Of a DNA stretch of 64,000 nt, positions 36,649-45,695 are shown piece after piece. The notes beneath the pieces were generated by a model that did not search any database, was not told the DNA's origin, and was given only the letters and a program-made list of their open reading frames with translations. The stretch spans positions 496,001 through 560,000 of the forward strand of contig CAVSHP010000021.1 of the NCBI GenBank assembly GCA_963727635.1, in the 5' to 3' direction. The position numbers were made by a program, and so were the translations under genes. This stretch comes from SZUA-36 sp963727635 (lineage in GTDB: Bacteria; Pseudomonadota; Gammaproteobacteria; Xanthomonadales; SZUA-36). Position 1 is the first letter of the stretch; each line of letters begins with the position of its first letter.

Positions 36649-39322
36649 ATGAATAGCAAGACGACTTTGCAAACACAGGATTCCGATCCTTTAGAATCAA
36701 GTGAATGGCTGGAGTCCATGCAAGCGGTTATCGAGCGCGAAGGACCCGAGCGTGCTCACTACCTGTTGGAACGGTTGGTCGATTTTACCCGTCGCTCGGG
36801 TGGTCATCTTCCGTATGACGCGACCACTGCCTATGTCAATACGATTCCACCCAACCAGAGCGCCAAGTTGCCCGGAGATTATGAAGTCGAACGGCGTATC
36901 CGTGCGCTGACCCGCTGGAACGCGCTGGCCATGGTTCTGCGTGCCGGAAAGCGGGGCGGTGAACTCGGTGGACATATTGCCAGTTACGCCTCTGCAGCGT
37001 CCTTGTACGATGTCGGATTCAATCATTTCTTTCGCGGTCCCGATCACGAAACCGGCGGCGACCTGGTCTATTTACAGGGTCATTCATCACCGGGAATTTA
37101 TGCACGGGCTTTTCTGGAAGGACGGCTCAGCGAAGAGCAGATGGACCATTTCCGCCAGGAAGTCGGTGGCAACGGCCTGAGTTCTTACCCCCACCCCTGG
37201 TTGATGCCGGAATTCTGGCAATTGCCAACGGTGTCGATGGGTCTTGGCCCGATCATGGCGATCTACCAGGCACGTTTTCTGAAATACCTGCACAACCGCG
37301 GTATCGCCGATACATCGCAACGCAAGGTGTGGTGTTATCTCGGTGACGGTGAAACCGATGAGCCGGAATCACTCGGTTCCATATCGCTGGCGGGCCGCGA
37401 GGGTCTGGACAACCTGGTTTTTGTCGTCAATTGCAACCTGCAGCGTCTGGACGGACCGGTGCGTGGTAACGGCAAGATCATCCAGGAACTGGAAGGTGTC
37501 TTCCGTGGCGCCGGCTGGAATGTGATCAAGCTCATCTGGGGCTCAAAATGGGATGCCCTGCTGGCCAAAGACAAGGATGGCCTGTTACGCAAACGCATGG
37601 ATGAAGTGGTGGATGGTGAATACCAGAACTACAAGGCCAAGGGCGGCGCCTTCACACGCGAACACTTTTTCGGTGTGGTACCGGAACTGCGGGAAATGGT
37701 CTCCAATATGACCGATGACGATATCTGGCGTCTCAATCGCGGTGGTCATGACTCGCACAAGATTTACGCGGCCTACCATGCGGCCACCCGGCATACCGGC
37801 CAGCCCTCGGTGATCCTGGCCAAAACGGTCAAGGGCTATGGCATGGGTGAGTCGGGTGAGGCATTGAATATTTCCCACCAGCAAAAGAAGATGGACGAGG
37901 CCTCGATACGTGCGTTTCGTGATCGTTTCAAAGTGCCGGTATTCGATGTCGATATTGCTGAAATGCCGTATTACCATCCGGGTGAAGACAGCGTTGAAAT
38001 CATGTATATGAAGGAACGCCGTAAGGAACTGGGTGGTTTCCTGCCGCAGCGCCGGGTCAAATCAACGTCACTCAAGGTACCCGAACTGGATGCCTTCGAG
38101 ACCCTGCTCAAGGACACGGGTGAGCGTGAAATCAGCACCACGATGACCTATGTCCGGGCCCTGGCCATCATGTTCAGGGACAAGAATATCGCCAAGCAGA
38201 TCGTGCCCATCGTGGCGGATGAGGCGCGCACTTTTGGCATGGAAGGCATGTTCCGCCAGCTGGGTATCTACTCATCAAAGGGCCAGCTGTATACACCCGT
38301 GGATTCTGACCAGTTGATGTTCTACAAGGAAGACACCCGCGGCCAGATTTTACAGGAAGGTATTTCCGAGGCCGGCGCGATGTCATCGTGGATCGCCGCG
38401 GCCACCAGTTATTCGAATAACGATGTTCCGATGATCCCGTTTTTCATTTTTTATTCGATGTTCGGTTTTCAGCGTATCGGCGACCTTGCCTGGGCCGCCG
38501 GCGACATGCGTGCCCGCGGCTTCCTGCTTGGCGGCACTTCCGGTCGCACCACGCTCAACGGCGAGGGTCTGCAGCACGAAGACGGCAACAGCCACGTCAT
38601 ATCCGCGATGGTGCCCAACTGCATTTCCTACGATCCGACCTTCGGCTATGAACTGGCAGTGATCTTGCAGGACGGTTTGCGGCGCATGTACCAGGAACAG
38701 GAGGACGTTTACTACTACATCACCGTGATGAATGAAAATTACACGCATCCGGGTATGCCAGCGGGTGCTGAAGAAGGTATTCGCAAAGGTCTGTACCTGT
38801 TTCAGGCGCGGCCGCTCCGGCAAGCACAAGGTGCAGTTGATGGGTTCCGGGGCGATCCTGCGCGAGGCAATTACAGCGGCGGATATTCTCGAGCGGGATT
38901 ATTCGGTCAGCGCGACGGTCTGGAGTGCCACCAGCTTTACCGAATTGCAACGGGATGGTCTGGATGCTGCACGTCACAACCGCCTGAACCCGGAAGCGGA
39001 ACAGCGTGTCCCGTGGGTGGCGCAATGTCTCGAAGGTTACGACGGACCCGTGGTTGCAGCAACGGATTACGTGCGGAACTATGCCGAACAGATACGGCCA
39101 TACCTGCCGCACGCGGATTACACCGTGCTTGGAACCGATGGTTTCGGACGTTCGGATACGCGCAAGAATCTGCGCGGTTTCTTCGAGGTCGATAGCAAAA
39201 ACATCGTCTATGCGACGCTGCATGCCTTGTACAAAAAGGGTAGTTTGAGCGTTGATGAATTGGTCAAGGCCCGCAAGAAACTGGGTCTTGATCCCGACAA
39301 GCCAAATCCAATGAAAGTGTAG
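36649..39322 (+). CDS. aceE: Pyruvate dehydrogenase E1, homodimeric type (frameshifted)
   Basis: The ThDP-dependent first enzyme of the pyruvate dehydrogenase complex. The first frame, from 36649, covers most of the protein, with PGHSSPG-like HSSPGIYARAFLEG (about 144-157) and the ThDP-binding GDGETDEPES (about 230). It drifts off frame at about 38810 and runs on to 39195. The conserved end (GKHKVQLMGSGAIL, GTDGFGRSDTRKNLR) lies one frame on, to the stop at 39322. Removing one base in gcgcggccgctcc restores 890 residues, the normal length for the homodimeric E1. The first gene of the PDH operon proper, it lies between maeB and aceF (42-base gap). Confidence 0.94.
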
Positions 39323-39364
39323 TGTGATGAAGAAAACATATAAAAACCGGATTGGTGGCTGAAA

Positions 39365-40699
39365 GTGACTAAGCAGATTGAAATTAAAGTTCCGGATTTA
39401 GGTGATTTCTCCGACATACCCGTGATCGAGGTACTGGTCGCGGTCGGCGACACGGTCGAAGCCGAACAATCGTTGCTGACGCTGGAAAGCGACAAGGCGA
39501 TGATGGAGGTGCCGGCGCCCGTTGCCGGTGTGATCCGTGAATTGCGTGTCGCGGTTGACGACAAGGTTTCCGAAGGTCAGGTCGTGGCCCTGATCGAAGC
39601 GGAAGAGGCTGCCGAGTCCGCGCCAAGCGAGGCAGAAACCCCGCCGGAAGATGCCGGGGATCAAGCACCGTCTGCAACCGAACCGCAACAGGCCAGTGCT
39701 CCACCACGCCCGGCGCGGGGAGCCGCAGCCAAACCGCCCTCCGCGGGTAGCAGGCAGTCACCGCCGGTGCCGATGGATGCCAATGCAACCTTGCCGGCCA
39801 ACATACCCTATGCCAGCCCGGCCATCCGTCGCTTTGCACGTGAACTGGGCGTGGACCTGATGCGGATTACCGGCAGCAGCCGTGGTGGACGCATCGTCCG
39901 TGACGACGTCACCGCGTTTGTTAAAACCATCATGACGGGTGCGGCGACACCTGGCTCCGGCGGCCTGGGATTTGATCTGCCGCCGCCGCCAAAGGTCAAT
40001 TTCAGCCGCTTTGGCGATATTGAACTGCAGCCCCTCAAGAAGATTCAAAAAGTCTCCGGTGCGTACCTGCACCGCAACTGGGTCAGCATTCCGCACGTTA
40101 CACAGAATGATCTTGCCGATATCACCGAAATGGAGGTTTTCCGCAAGAACAAGGCCGAGGAGAAGGGCATCAAGTTGACGCCGCTGGTGTTCCTGATCAA
40201 GGCGAGCGTGGCGGCGCTCAAGGAATTTCCGTCTTTCAATTCCTCCCTCGATGCCACGCATGAGAACCTGGTACTGAAGAAGTATTTTCATATTGGCATC
40301 GCAGTGGATACGCCCGACGGACTGGTGGTACCGGTGATACGTGATTGTGATCAGAAAGACATCTTCCAACTGGCCGAAGAACTCAGTGAATTGAGCCAGA
40401 GGGCCCGCGACGGAAAACTCAAACCGGTCGAGATGCAGGGTGGGTGTTTCTCCATTTCCAGCCTGGGAGGTATTGGCGGAACCTCGTTTACGCCCATCAT
40501 CAATGCGCCTGAAGTGGCGATACTGGGTGTTTCCCGCTCCAGTATGCAAGCGCAGTGGGATGGTGAGGCTTTTCAGCCGAGGATGATGCTGCCCCTGTGT
40601 TTGTCCTATGACCACCGGGTCATCGATGGCGCCAATGGTGCGCGCTTCACACGTTATCTTGCATCTCGCCTGGAAGATTTCGAGAACATGGATTTGTAA
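39365..40699 (+). CDS. aceF: Dihydrolipoyllysine acetyltransferase (PDH E2)
   Basis: The core of the PDH complex, carrying lipoate and transferring acetyl to CoA. The 444-residue protein has one lipoyl domain (1-about 80; lipoyl Lys in LESDKAMMEVP), a Pro/Ala/Glu-rich linker, a peripheral subunit-binding domain (SPAIRRFARELGVDL, GRIVRDDV), and the catalytic domain with SYDHRVIDGANG (His, Asp active site). E. coli AceF has three lipoyl domains; one is enough here. The start is GTG at 39365. Confidence 0.95.
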   Translation: MTKQIEIKVPDLGDFSDIPVIEVLVAVGDTVEAEQSLLTLESDKAMMEVPAPVAGVIRELRVAVDDKVSEGQVVALIEAEEAAESAPSEAETPPEDAGDQAPSATEPQQASAPPRPARGAAAKPPSAGSRQSPPVPMDANATLPANIPYASPAIRRFARELGVDLMRITGSSRGGRIVRDDVTAFVKTIMTGAATPGSGGLGFDLPPPPKVNFSRFGDIELQPLKKIQKVSGAYLHRNWVSIPHVTQNDLADITEMEVFRKNKAEEKGIKLTPLVFLIKASVAALKEFPSFNSSLDATHENLVLKKYFHIGIAVDTPDGLVVPVIRDCDQKDIFQLAEELSELSQRARDGKLKPVEMQGGCFSISSLGGIGGTSFTPIINAPEVAILGVSRSSMQAQWDGEAFQPRMMLPLCLSYDHRVIDGANGARFTRYLASRLEDFENMDL

Positions 40700-40712
40700 T
40701 TGGCAGGTCCTG

Positions 40713-41252
40713 GTGTCTGAATACGGCAGCAATCCGGATTCGCGACTTGGCAGGCGAATGCTGTGGATCGCCGCGATCGGTTTGCTGGGCGCCTTTTACA
40801 TGTTGTTTTCGATGCTGGAAAAAAAGGGCGGCAGCACGGTCACTACGACCGACCAGAATGGCGCCGCCATGGTGGTGATCGAACAGGACCGCAACGGCCA
40901 TTACGAGGCGCAGGGTACGATCAACGGCCGACAGGTTACGTTCCTGGTCGATACCGGTGCAACCGATGTTGCAGTACCTGAATCGTTGGCCCGATCCCTG
41001 GGTCTCGATTTTGGACCGAGGGTATCGGTTATGACTGCCGCAGGCCCGACGGGCGCCTGGGTGACCCGGCTGGACGAGGTAACGGTGGGTGGAATACGCC
41101 GCGAAAATGTTCGCGCGACCATCACCGGCGGAAACTTTAACGGAATACTGCTTGGAATGAGTTTTCTTAGGCATTACAGCCTGCAACAACAGGATGGCAA
41201 GCTGGTGATCAGGGAAACCGTTGATGGCGATCAAAAGAGTAACGATCAATGA
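40713..41252 (+). CDS. Retropepsin-like membrane aspartic protease (TIGR02281-like)
   Basis: A 179-residue protein with an N-terminal membrane anchor (about 14-31; LWIAAIGLLGAFYML), a short Gly/Thr linker and a retropepsin fold. The catalytic motif is FLVDTGATDVAVPESLA, with the DTG Asp, and the second half has NFNGILLGMSFLRHY, typical of the clan AA family. One such domain would need to dimerise. I start at GTG 40713 (GGCAGG upstream), 13 bases after aceF. The end overlaps lpdA by four bases. An aspartic protease between E2 and E3 of PDH is unusual. Confidence 0.82.
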   Translation: MSEYGSNPDSRLGRRMLWIAAIGLLGAFYMLFSMLEKKGGSTVTTTDQNGAAMVVIEQDRNGHYEAQGTINGRQVTFLVDTGATDVAVPESLARSLGLDFGPRVSVMTAAGPTGAWVTRLDEVTVGGIRRENVRATITGGNFNGILLGMSFLRHYSLQQQDGKLVIRETVDGDQKSNDQ

Positions 41253-43033
41253 GCAAGACAATTAAAATCAGCGTGCCCGATATCGGCGATTTTATCGATG
41301 TACCGGTGGTCGAGGTACTCGTAAAAGCCGGCGATCACGTCGATGCGGAACAATCACTGGTCACGTTGGAAAGCGACAAGGCCATCATGGAAATACCGGC
41401 GCCGGTCGCGGGTGTCATCAGTACGGTCGATGTAGTCGAAGGCGACTTTGTTTCGGAAGGCTGGCTGGTAGCAACACTGGAAGCGGATGAGGCGTCCGAA
41501 AGCGCTGCGGCCCCTGCACCGGCGGCAGCCGAGAAGCCGGAGACGGCATCGGTTGAGCAGGAGTCCCCTGAAGAATCTCCGCAAGCTGAAGCTGGCACAG
41601 AAGAAGAAACCACCCCGGCGGTTGACCATGACTTTGACGTACTGGTGTTGGGCGCTGGCCCGGGCGGGTACACGGCCGCCTTCCGCGCCGCCGATCTTGA
41701 TCTGAAGGTCGCCCTCATCGAGCGCTATCCCGCACTGGGCGGGGTGTGTCTGAACGTGGGATGTATTCCTTCCAAGGCCCTGTTGCACGCAGCCGCTGTT
41801 ATCGATGAAGCTGCCGCGATGGCAGACCACGGTGTGGTATTTGCTCAACCGGTCATCGACATGGACAAGTTGCGCGGGTTTAAAGAAAAAGTGGTCGGAC
41901 AGCTGACCGGTGGCCTGGCGGCCATGGCGAAACAGCGCAAGGTTACGGTTATCCAGGGTAGCGGGCGTTTCAGCGGCGCCCATGAGATCACCGTCGAGAC
42001 AGAAGACGGCAGCCGGCAGGTCAGTTTTGCAAAGGCGATCATCGCGGCGGGTTCACAGGCATTCAAGTTACCCGGACTGCCGTGGGATGATCCGCGTGTC
42101 ATGGATTCCACCGACGCGCTGGAGCTAAAGGATGTCCCGAAGCGTTTACTGGTCATAGGCGGCGGTATTATCGGACTGGAAATGGCCGGTGTTTACCAGG
42201 GTCTCGGCAGCGAGGTCACCGTGGTCGAATTGACCGACCAGTTAATGCCCGGCGCCGATAAAGACCTGATCAGGCCATTGCAGAAAAGGATTACCGACCG
42301 CTACGCCGGCATTTTTGTCAGTACAAAGGTGACGGCGATCAAACCGGCGGACGATGGTCTGCACGCATCCTTTGAAGGTGCAAAAATACCGGACAACACG
42401 GTTTTTGACCGGGTGCTGGTTTCCACAGGTCGTATCCCGAATGGAAAACTCATCGGTGCCGAAGACGCGGGCGTTGAAATCACCGATCGCGGCTTCATAC
42501 CGGTGGACCGGCAAATGCGCACCAACGTGGCGCATATTTTCGCCATTGGCGATATCGTCGGCCAGCCGATGCTGGCACACAAGGCCACGCATGAAGCCAA
42601 GGTGGCGGCAGAAGTCTGCGCCGGTATGAAAACCGCGTTCGAGGCGCGGGTAATCCCGTCCGTGGCCTACACCGATCCCGAAATTGCATGGGCCGGTCTG
42701 ACCGAAACAGAAGCGAAGGACCAGGGTGTCGATTATAAAGTGGGCAAATTCCCTTGGGCAGCCAGCGGCAGGGCCATAGGTATCGGCCGTACCGAGGGAT
42801 TCACCAAGTTATTGTTCGACCCGGATACACACAGGGTCATTGGCGCCGGGATCGTCGGTCCGCATGCCGGCGACCTGATTGCCGAATGTGTGCTGGCCAT
42901 TGAAATGGGCGCCGAAGCGGGAGATATCGGTCTGTCGATCCACCCGCACCCGACACTTTCTGAAACCGTTGCGATGGCGGCCGAGGTATTTGAAGGTACG
43001 ATTACCGACCTTTACATTCCGAAACGAAAATAG
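41249..43033 (+). CDS. lpdA: Dihydrolipoyl dehydrogenase with N-terminal lipoyl domain (PDH E3)
   Basis: Reoxidises dihydrolipoyl groups with NAD+. The 594-residue protein begins with a lipoyl domain (1-about 80, LESDKAIMEIPAP), then an acidic Pro/Ala/Glu linker (about 85-125), then the flavoprotein: VLGAGPGGYTAA, redox disulfide GVCLNVGCIPSK, NAD-binding VIGGGIIGLEMAG and the C-terminal HPHPTLSE with the base His and Glu. Lipoyl-E3 fusions are known in pseudomonads and neisseriae. It ends the operon; a hairpin follows at 43054-43072. Confidence 0.95.
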   Translation: MSKTIKISVPDIGDFIDVPVVEVLVKAGDHVDAEQSLVTLESDKAIMEIPAPVAGVISTVDVVEGDFVSEGWLVATLEADEASESAAAPAPAAAEKPETASVEQESPEESPQAEAGTEEETTPAVDHDFDVLVLGAGPGGYTAAFRAADLDLKVALIERYPALGGVCLNVGCIPSKALLHAAAVIDEAAAMADHGVVFAQPVIDMDKLRGFKEKVVGQLTGGLAAMAKQRKVTVIQGSGRFSGAHEITVETEDGSRQVSFAKAIIAAGSQAFKLPGLPWDDPRVMDSTDALELKDVPKRLLVIGGGIIGLEMAGVYQGLGSEVTVVELTDQLMPGADKDLIRPLQKRITDRYAGIFVSTKVTAIKPADDGLHASFEGAKIPDNTVFDRVLVSTGRIPNGKLIGAEDAGVEITDRGFIPVDRQMRTNVAHIFAIGDIVGQPMLAHKATHEAKVAAEVCAGMKTAFEARVIPSVAYTDPEIAWAGLTETEAKDQGVDYKVGKFPWAASGRAIGIGRTEGFTKLLFDPDTHRVIGAGIVGPHAGDLIAECVLAIEMGAEAGDIGLSIHPHPTLSETVAMAAEVFEGTITDLYIPKRK

Positions 43034-43053
43034 GAAATTGCTCCACCCTCATC

Positions 43054-43072
43054 GCATTGCTACGGGCAATGC
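43054..43072 (+). terminator. Weak terminator-like hairpin after lpdA
   Basis: GCATTGC and GCAATGC form a 7-bp stem with a five-base loop, then CCGGTTCTGTTTTAATTTT. The T-run is separated from the stem, so intrinsic termination is doubtful. Confidence 0.4.
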
Positions 43073-43143
43073 CGGTTCTGTTTTAATTTTGCATTTTGGC
43101 TATACTGCAGTTCAAGTTTTTCAACCAATAAAAGGAATTTTAT

Positions 43144-43587
43144 ATGTCGCGTATTTTCGTAACCATCTTGTTGTCTGCGCTCTCAATCGCCAGTGTGGCC
43201 GCCGCGGATTCCGATCCGATCCTCGCACGCCAGGACCTGATGGAGGGTAACAAAGATGCCGCCAAGGTCATCGGTGGCATGCTCAAGGAAGAACAGCCGT
43301 TTGACGCTGACGCAGCGATGGCAGCGCTCGAGACCTGGAAAAAGTCCGCGACCCTGGCAGGCGACCTGTTTCCCGAAGGATCTGACAGTGGTCATGATAC
43401 CGAAGCGAAAGCAACGATCTGGACAGACCGTGACGGTTTCGATGCCGACATGGAGGATTTCAATATCCAGGTAGATGCTGCAATCGCGGCCAAGCCCGAG
43501 AGTCTCGAAGCTTTGAAAGCGGTGGCCGGCCCGGTGTTTAAAGCCTGCAAGTCCTGTCACGAGGAATATCGCGTCGAAAAAGACTGA
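43144..43587 (+). CDS. Cytochrome c-prime-type exported cytochrome
   Basis: A 147-residue protein with a signal peptide (cleavage near SVAA). The mature protein is a four-helix bundle-like helical sequence with the heme motif at its very end, FKACKSCHEEYR (Cys-x-x-Cys-His). C-terminal placement of the only heme motif is the mark of the c' (Cytochrom_C_2) fold. Such proteins bind NO or act in electron transfer; no substrate can be stated. A TATACT -10 box lies 43 bases before the ATG at 43101. It is followed 22 bases later by a diheme cytochrome. Confidence 0.85.
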   Translation: MSRIFVTILLSALSIASVAAADSDPILARQDLMEGNKDAAKVIGGMLKEEQPFDADAAMAALETWKKSATLAGDLFPEGSDSGHDTEAKATIWTDRDGFDADMEDFNIQVDAAIAAKPESLEALKAVAGPVFKACKSCHEEYRVEKD

Positions 43588-43609
43588 TCCGGGAACGGGA
43601 TAGCAAGTT

Positions 43610-44506
43610 TTGAAAAGGCTGACGATCGCCTTTGTCGGGCTTGTCCTGGCGGTGATTTTGTTGTTCCTGGTCACCCGGCCCGCCGGCTTGCCGGCGGGGA
43701 CCTTGCCGGCGCACGCTGTTGATGTAGCAAATGGAGAGCGGATGTTCCACGTCGGCGGCTGTGTCTCCTGTCATAGCTCTGTTTCAAATGAATCAGACCC
43801 GCCGGTTCTGGGTGGCGGTCTCGCACTGAAAACACCGTTCGGCACTTTCAAGGTGCCCAATATCTCACCGCATCCCGAACAGGGAATCGGCCGCTGGACC
43901 ATGCTGGATTTTGTCAATGCCATGCACCTGGGCGTATCGCCCGGCGGTCAGCATCTCTACCCTGCATTTCCTTATCCTTCTTATATCCATATGCGTTTTG
44001 AGGACCTGATGGATCTCAAGTCCTATCTCGATACGCTGCCACAGGCCGCGAATCCGAATGGGCAAAACGAATTGAAATTTCCATTCAACATACGTGCAGG
44101 CATAGGTCTGTGGAAGTTGTTCAACCTCGATTCGGCCGTGGTGGTTGCAGTGCCACCCGACAACGACACGTTAATGCGTGGTCGTTACCTGGTTGAAGGT
44201 CCGGGACATTGCGGCGAATGCCATACGCCGCGCAACTGGATGGGTGGGCTGGATAGAAGCCGTTGGCTTGCCGGTGCGCCCAATCCGGATGGTGAGGGCA
44301 AGGTTCCCAACATCACACCGGACAAAAACGGCCTGGCAGACTGGTCGCAGAGCGATATCGAATACTACCTGGAGTCGGGATTTACCCCGGACTTTGACAC
44401 GGTGGGCGGTTCAATGGTCGAGGTGCAGGCGAACATTGCGCGTTTGCCCGCAGAGGACCGCGCGGCCATTGCCGCGTATCTCAAGGCCATACCGGCGCTG
44501 CATTAA
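43610..44506 (+). CDS. Diheme c-type cytochrome
   Basis: A 298-residue exported cytochrome with two heme motifs: HVGGCVSCHSS (about 45-55) and PGHCGECHTPRN (about 201-212). Methionines are available as axial ligands. The N-terminus (KRLTIAFVGLVLAVILLFL) is an uncleaved anchor or signal, so the protein is probably held at the inner membrane facing the periplasm. The pattern matches the cytochrome subunit of alcohol/gluconate dehydrogenases, but with two hemes not three. The start is TTG at 43610. It converges with the methyltransferase gene and overlaps its end by four bases. Confidence 0.85.
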   Translation: MKRLTIAFVGLVLAVILLFLVTRPAGLPAGTLPAHAVDVANGERMFHVGGCVSCHSSVSNESDPPVLGGGLALKTPFGTFKVPNISPHPEQGIGRWTMLDFVNAMHLGVSPGGQHLYPAFPYPSYIHMRFEDLMDLKSYLDTLPQAANPNGQNELKFPFNIRAGIGLWKLFNLDSAVVVAVPPDNDTLMRGRYLVEGPGHCGECHTPRNWMGGLDRSRWLAGAPNPDGEGKVPNITPDKNGLADWSQSDIEYYLESGFTPDFDTVGGSMVEVQANIARLPAEDRAAIAAYLKAIPALH

Positions 44507-45264
44507 GTTCTTACGAACCGGAATACAAACCTGTCGGTTTTCCCGCGTATCGACGGGTCGAATACGGCAAGCGTATGATCATCTTCGCTGTTGCGTAAAA
44601 ACCCGGCCTCGGCGTCAAGCCTGAAGCACGAATTGGCAAAACTGTCCCTGACCACCTGTGGGTCTATACGGTGCAGGGTTTTGGCGACCTCGGCGGTATC
44701 GCCGCCGCTGTTGGCCACATGGTCAATTAAACCGAGCACCGCGCCGGGTTTCATCGCCCGGCACAGTTTGTCCACTAACAGGTCTTCGTCGATGGCCTGC
44801 CAGCCGTTTTCCGGGTCTGCAAACATGAAATCATGCCAGGTCAGCACCATCATCGCGGCGTCGAGGGAGTTATCTTCAAGTGTGAGATCATCCGCTTCGG
44901 TAACGATGGTCTCCGTATTAGCCAGACGCCCATCGAGGTAACGGGTCTTGTAAATTTCACCTGAAAAGGGAATATATGCCTCGTTGGTATGCGCGATCAC
45001 CTTGCCGTTTTCACCCACGATCGAACTGAGCATTTCGGTGTAGTAACCACCGCCAGAAAACAGGTCAAGCACGGTCATGCCGGGTTTGATGTTGAAAAAG
45101 GTGAGTACCTGGTCAGGTTTGCGCTGGGCGTCGCTTGCAATGTCCGTCGCGGGTCGTTGCGGATTCGACACGGCTGCCGCAACGGCATCATTGACATCGT
45201 TGCCACCACTGCTTCCGCAAGGCGAAAGAAAAAAAAGGCTAAACATCACGGCTGAACAACTCAT
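44503..45264 (-). CDS. Exported class I SAM methyltransferase-like protein
   Basis: A 253-residue protein from the ATG at 45264. The Rossmann-fold motif I is VLDLFSGGGYYTEML, with a downstream acidic motif and MVLTWHDFMF; the sequence resembles the COG4798 predicted methyltransferases. Unusually, the N-terminus (SCSAVMFSLFFLSPCGS) is a signal peptide ending in a lipobox-like SPC, so the enzyme is predicted to be outside the cytoplasm, where SAM is not normally present. Activity is therefore doubtful. It converges with the diheme cytochrome (4-base overlap). Confidence 0.75.
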   Translation of the reverse strand: MSCSAVMFSLFFLSPCGSSGGNDVNDAVAAAVSNPQRPATDIASDAQRKPDQVLTFFNIKPGMTVLDLFSGGGYYTEMLSSIVGENGKVIAHTNEAYIPFSGEIYKTRYLDGRLANTETIVTEADDLTLEDNSLDAAMMVLTWHDFMFADPENGWQAIDEDLLVDKLCRAMKPGAVLGLIDHVANSGGDTAEVAKTLHRIDPQVVRDSFANSCFRLDAEAGFLRNSEDDHTLAVFDPSIRGKTDRFVFRFVRT

Positions 45265-45574
45265 CACGGACTCCCTGATTGATCCAAGCTGCGTCATCAT
45301 AGGGCTTACTGTCCAAACGCAGTAGCCCGATTACGATAGCCGGTTATTCAGCTGCGACGAAATATGCCCGGACTGGGAAAAATGGCCAACACCGGCGGGC
45401 TGGCTTGCAATACCGAAAAGGGCAAATAAATATTGCAAATTAAAATGGAAACCCTTAGATTCAACCCCCTGATTTTTTTCATCTTGACGGGACACTTTAG
45501 ATTCTAATGATCTGCAGCGTTTGTACCATTCACCAGCCGTTATTTCCGACGAATACAGCGTCCTGAGGTTAAGC
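45265..45574. other. Intergenic region upstream of the arg operon (no gene seen)
   Basis: No gene is seen. A+T-rich stretches such as 45426-45444 and a TTGACG (45484-45489) may be promoter parts, but no good -10 box at the right spacing was found. Confidence 0.35.
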
Positions 45575-45595
45575 ATGCCGGCTGGGTTGCTGTAG
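45575..45595 (+). promoter_or_regulatory. Six-codon leader ORF overlapping an antiterminator-like arm
   Basis: ATG at 45575 has a TGAGG ribosome site six bases upstream and encodes MPAGLL before the TAG at 45593. Its middle (45580-45588, GGCTGGGTT) copies the right arm of the terminator at 45624-45654 and can pair with that terminator's left arm. It contains no arginine codon. Confidence 0.45.
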
Positions 45596-45623
45596 ATCTC
45601 TGAGAAAGACAAGATGATTTAGT

Positions 45624-45654
45624 AAAAAAACCCAGCTGACGGCTGGGTTTTTTT
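45624..45654 (+). terminator. Intrinsic terminator in the arg operon leader
   Basis: Thirteen-bp stem: AAAAAAACCCAGC (45624-45636) and GCTGGGTTTTTTT (45642-45654), loop TGACG, ending in a T-run. It sits 42 bases before the argF' start, so it stops transcription just ahead of the operon unless opened. Confidence 0.8.
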
Positions 45655-45695
45655 GTTTGGGCCGGAATAAACCGGTGATACCAGGGAGATTTGAA

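Noticed and set aside
38732..39322. A separate protein gene of 196 residues after aceE
   Set aside because: Its sequence continues the E1 C-terminus exactly where the first frame is lost, so it is part of aceE.
43054..43072. Strong terminator after lpdA
   Set aside because: The T-run is separated from the stem by several bases, so it is listed only as weak.
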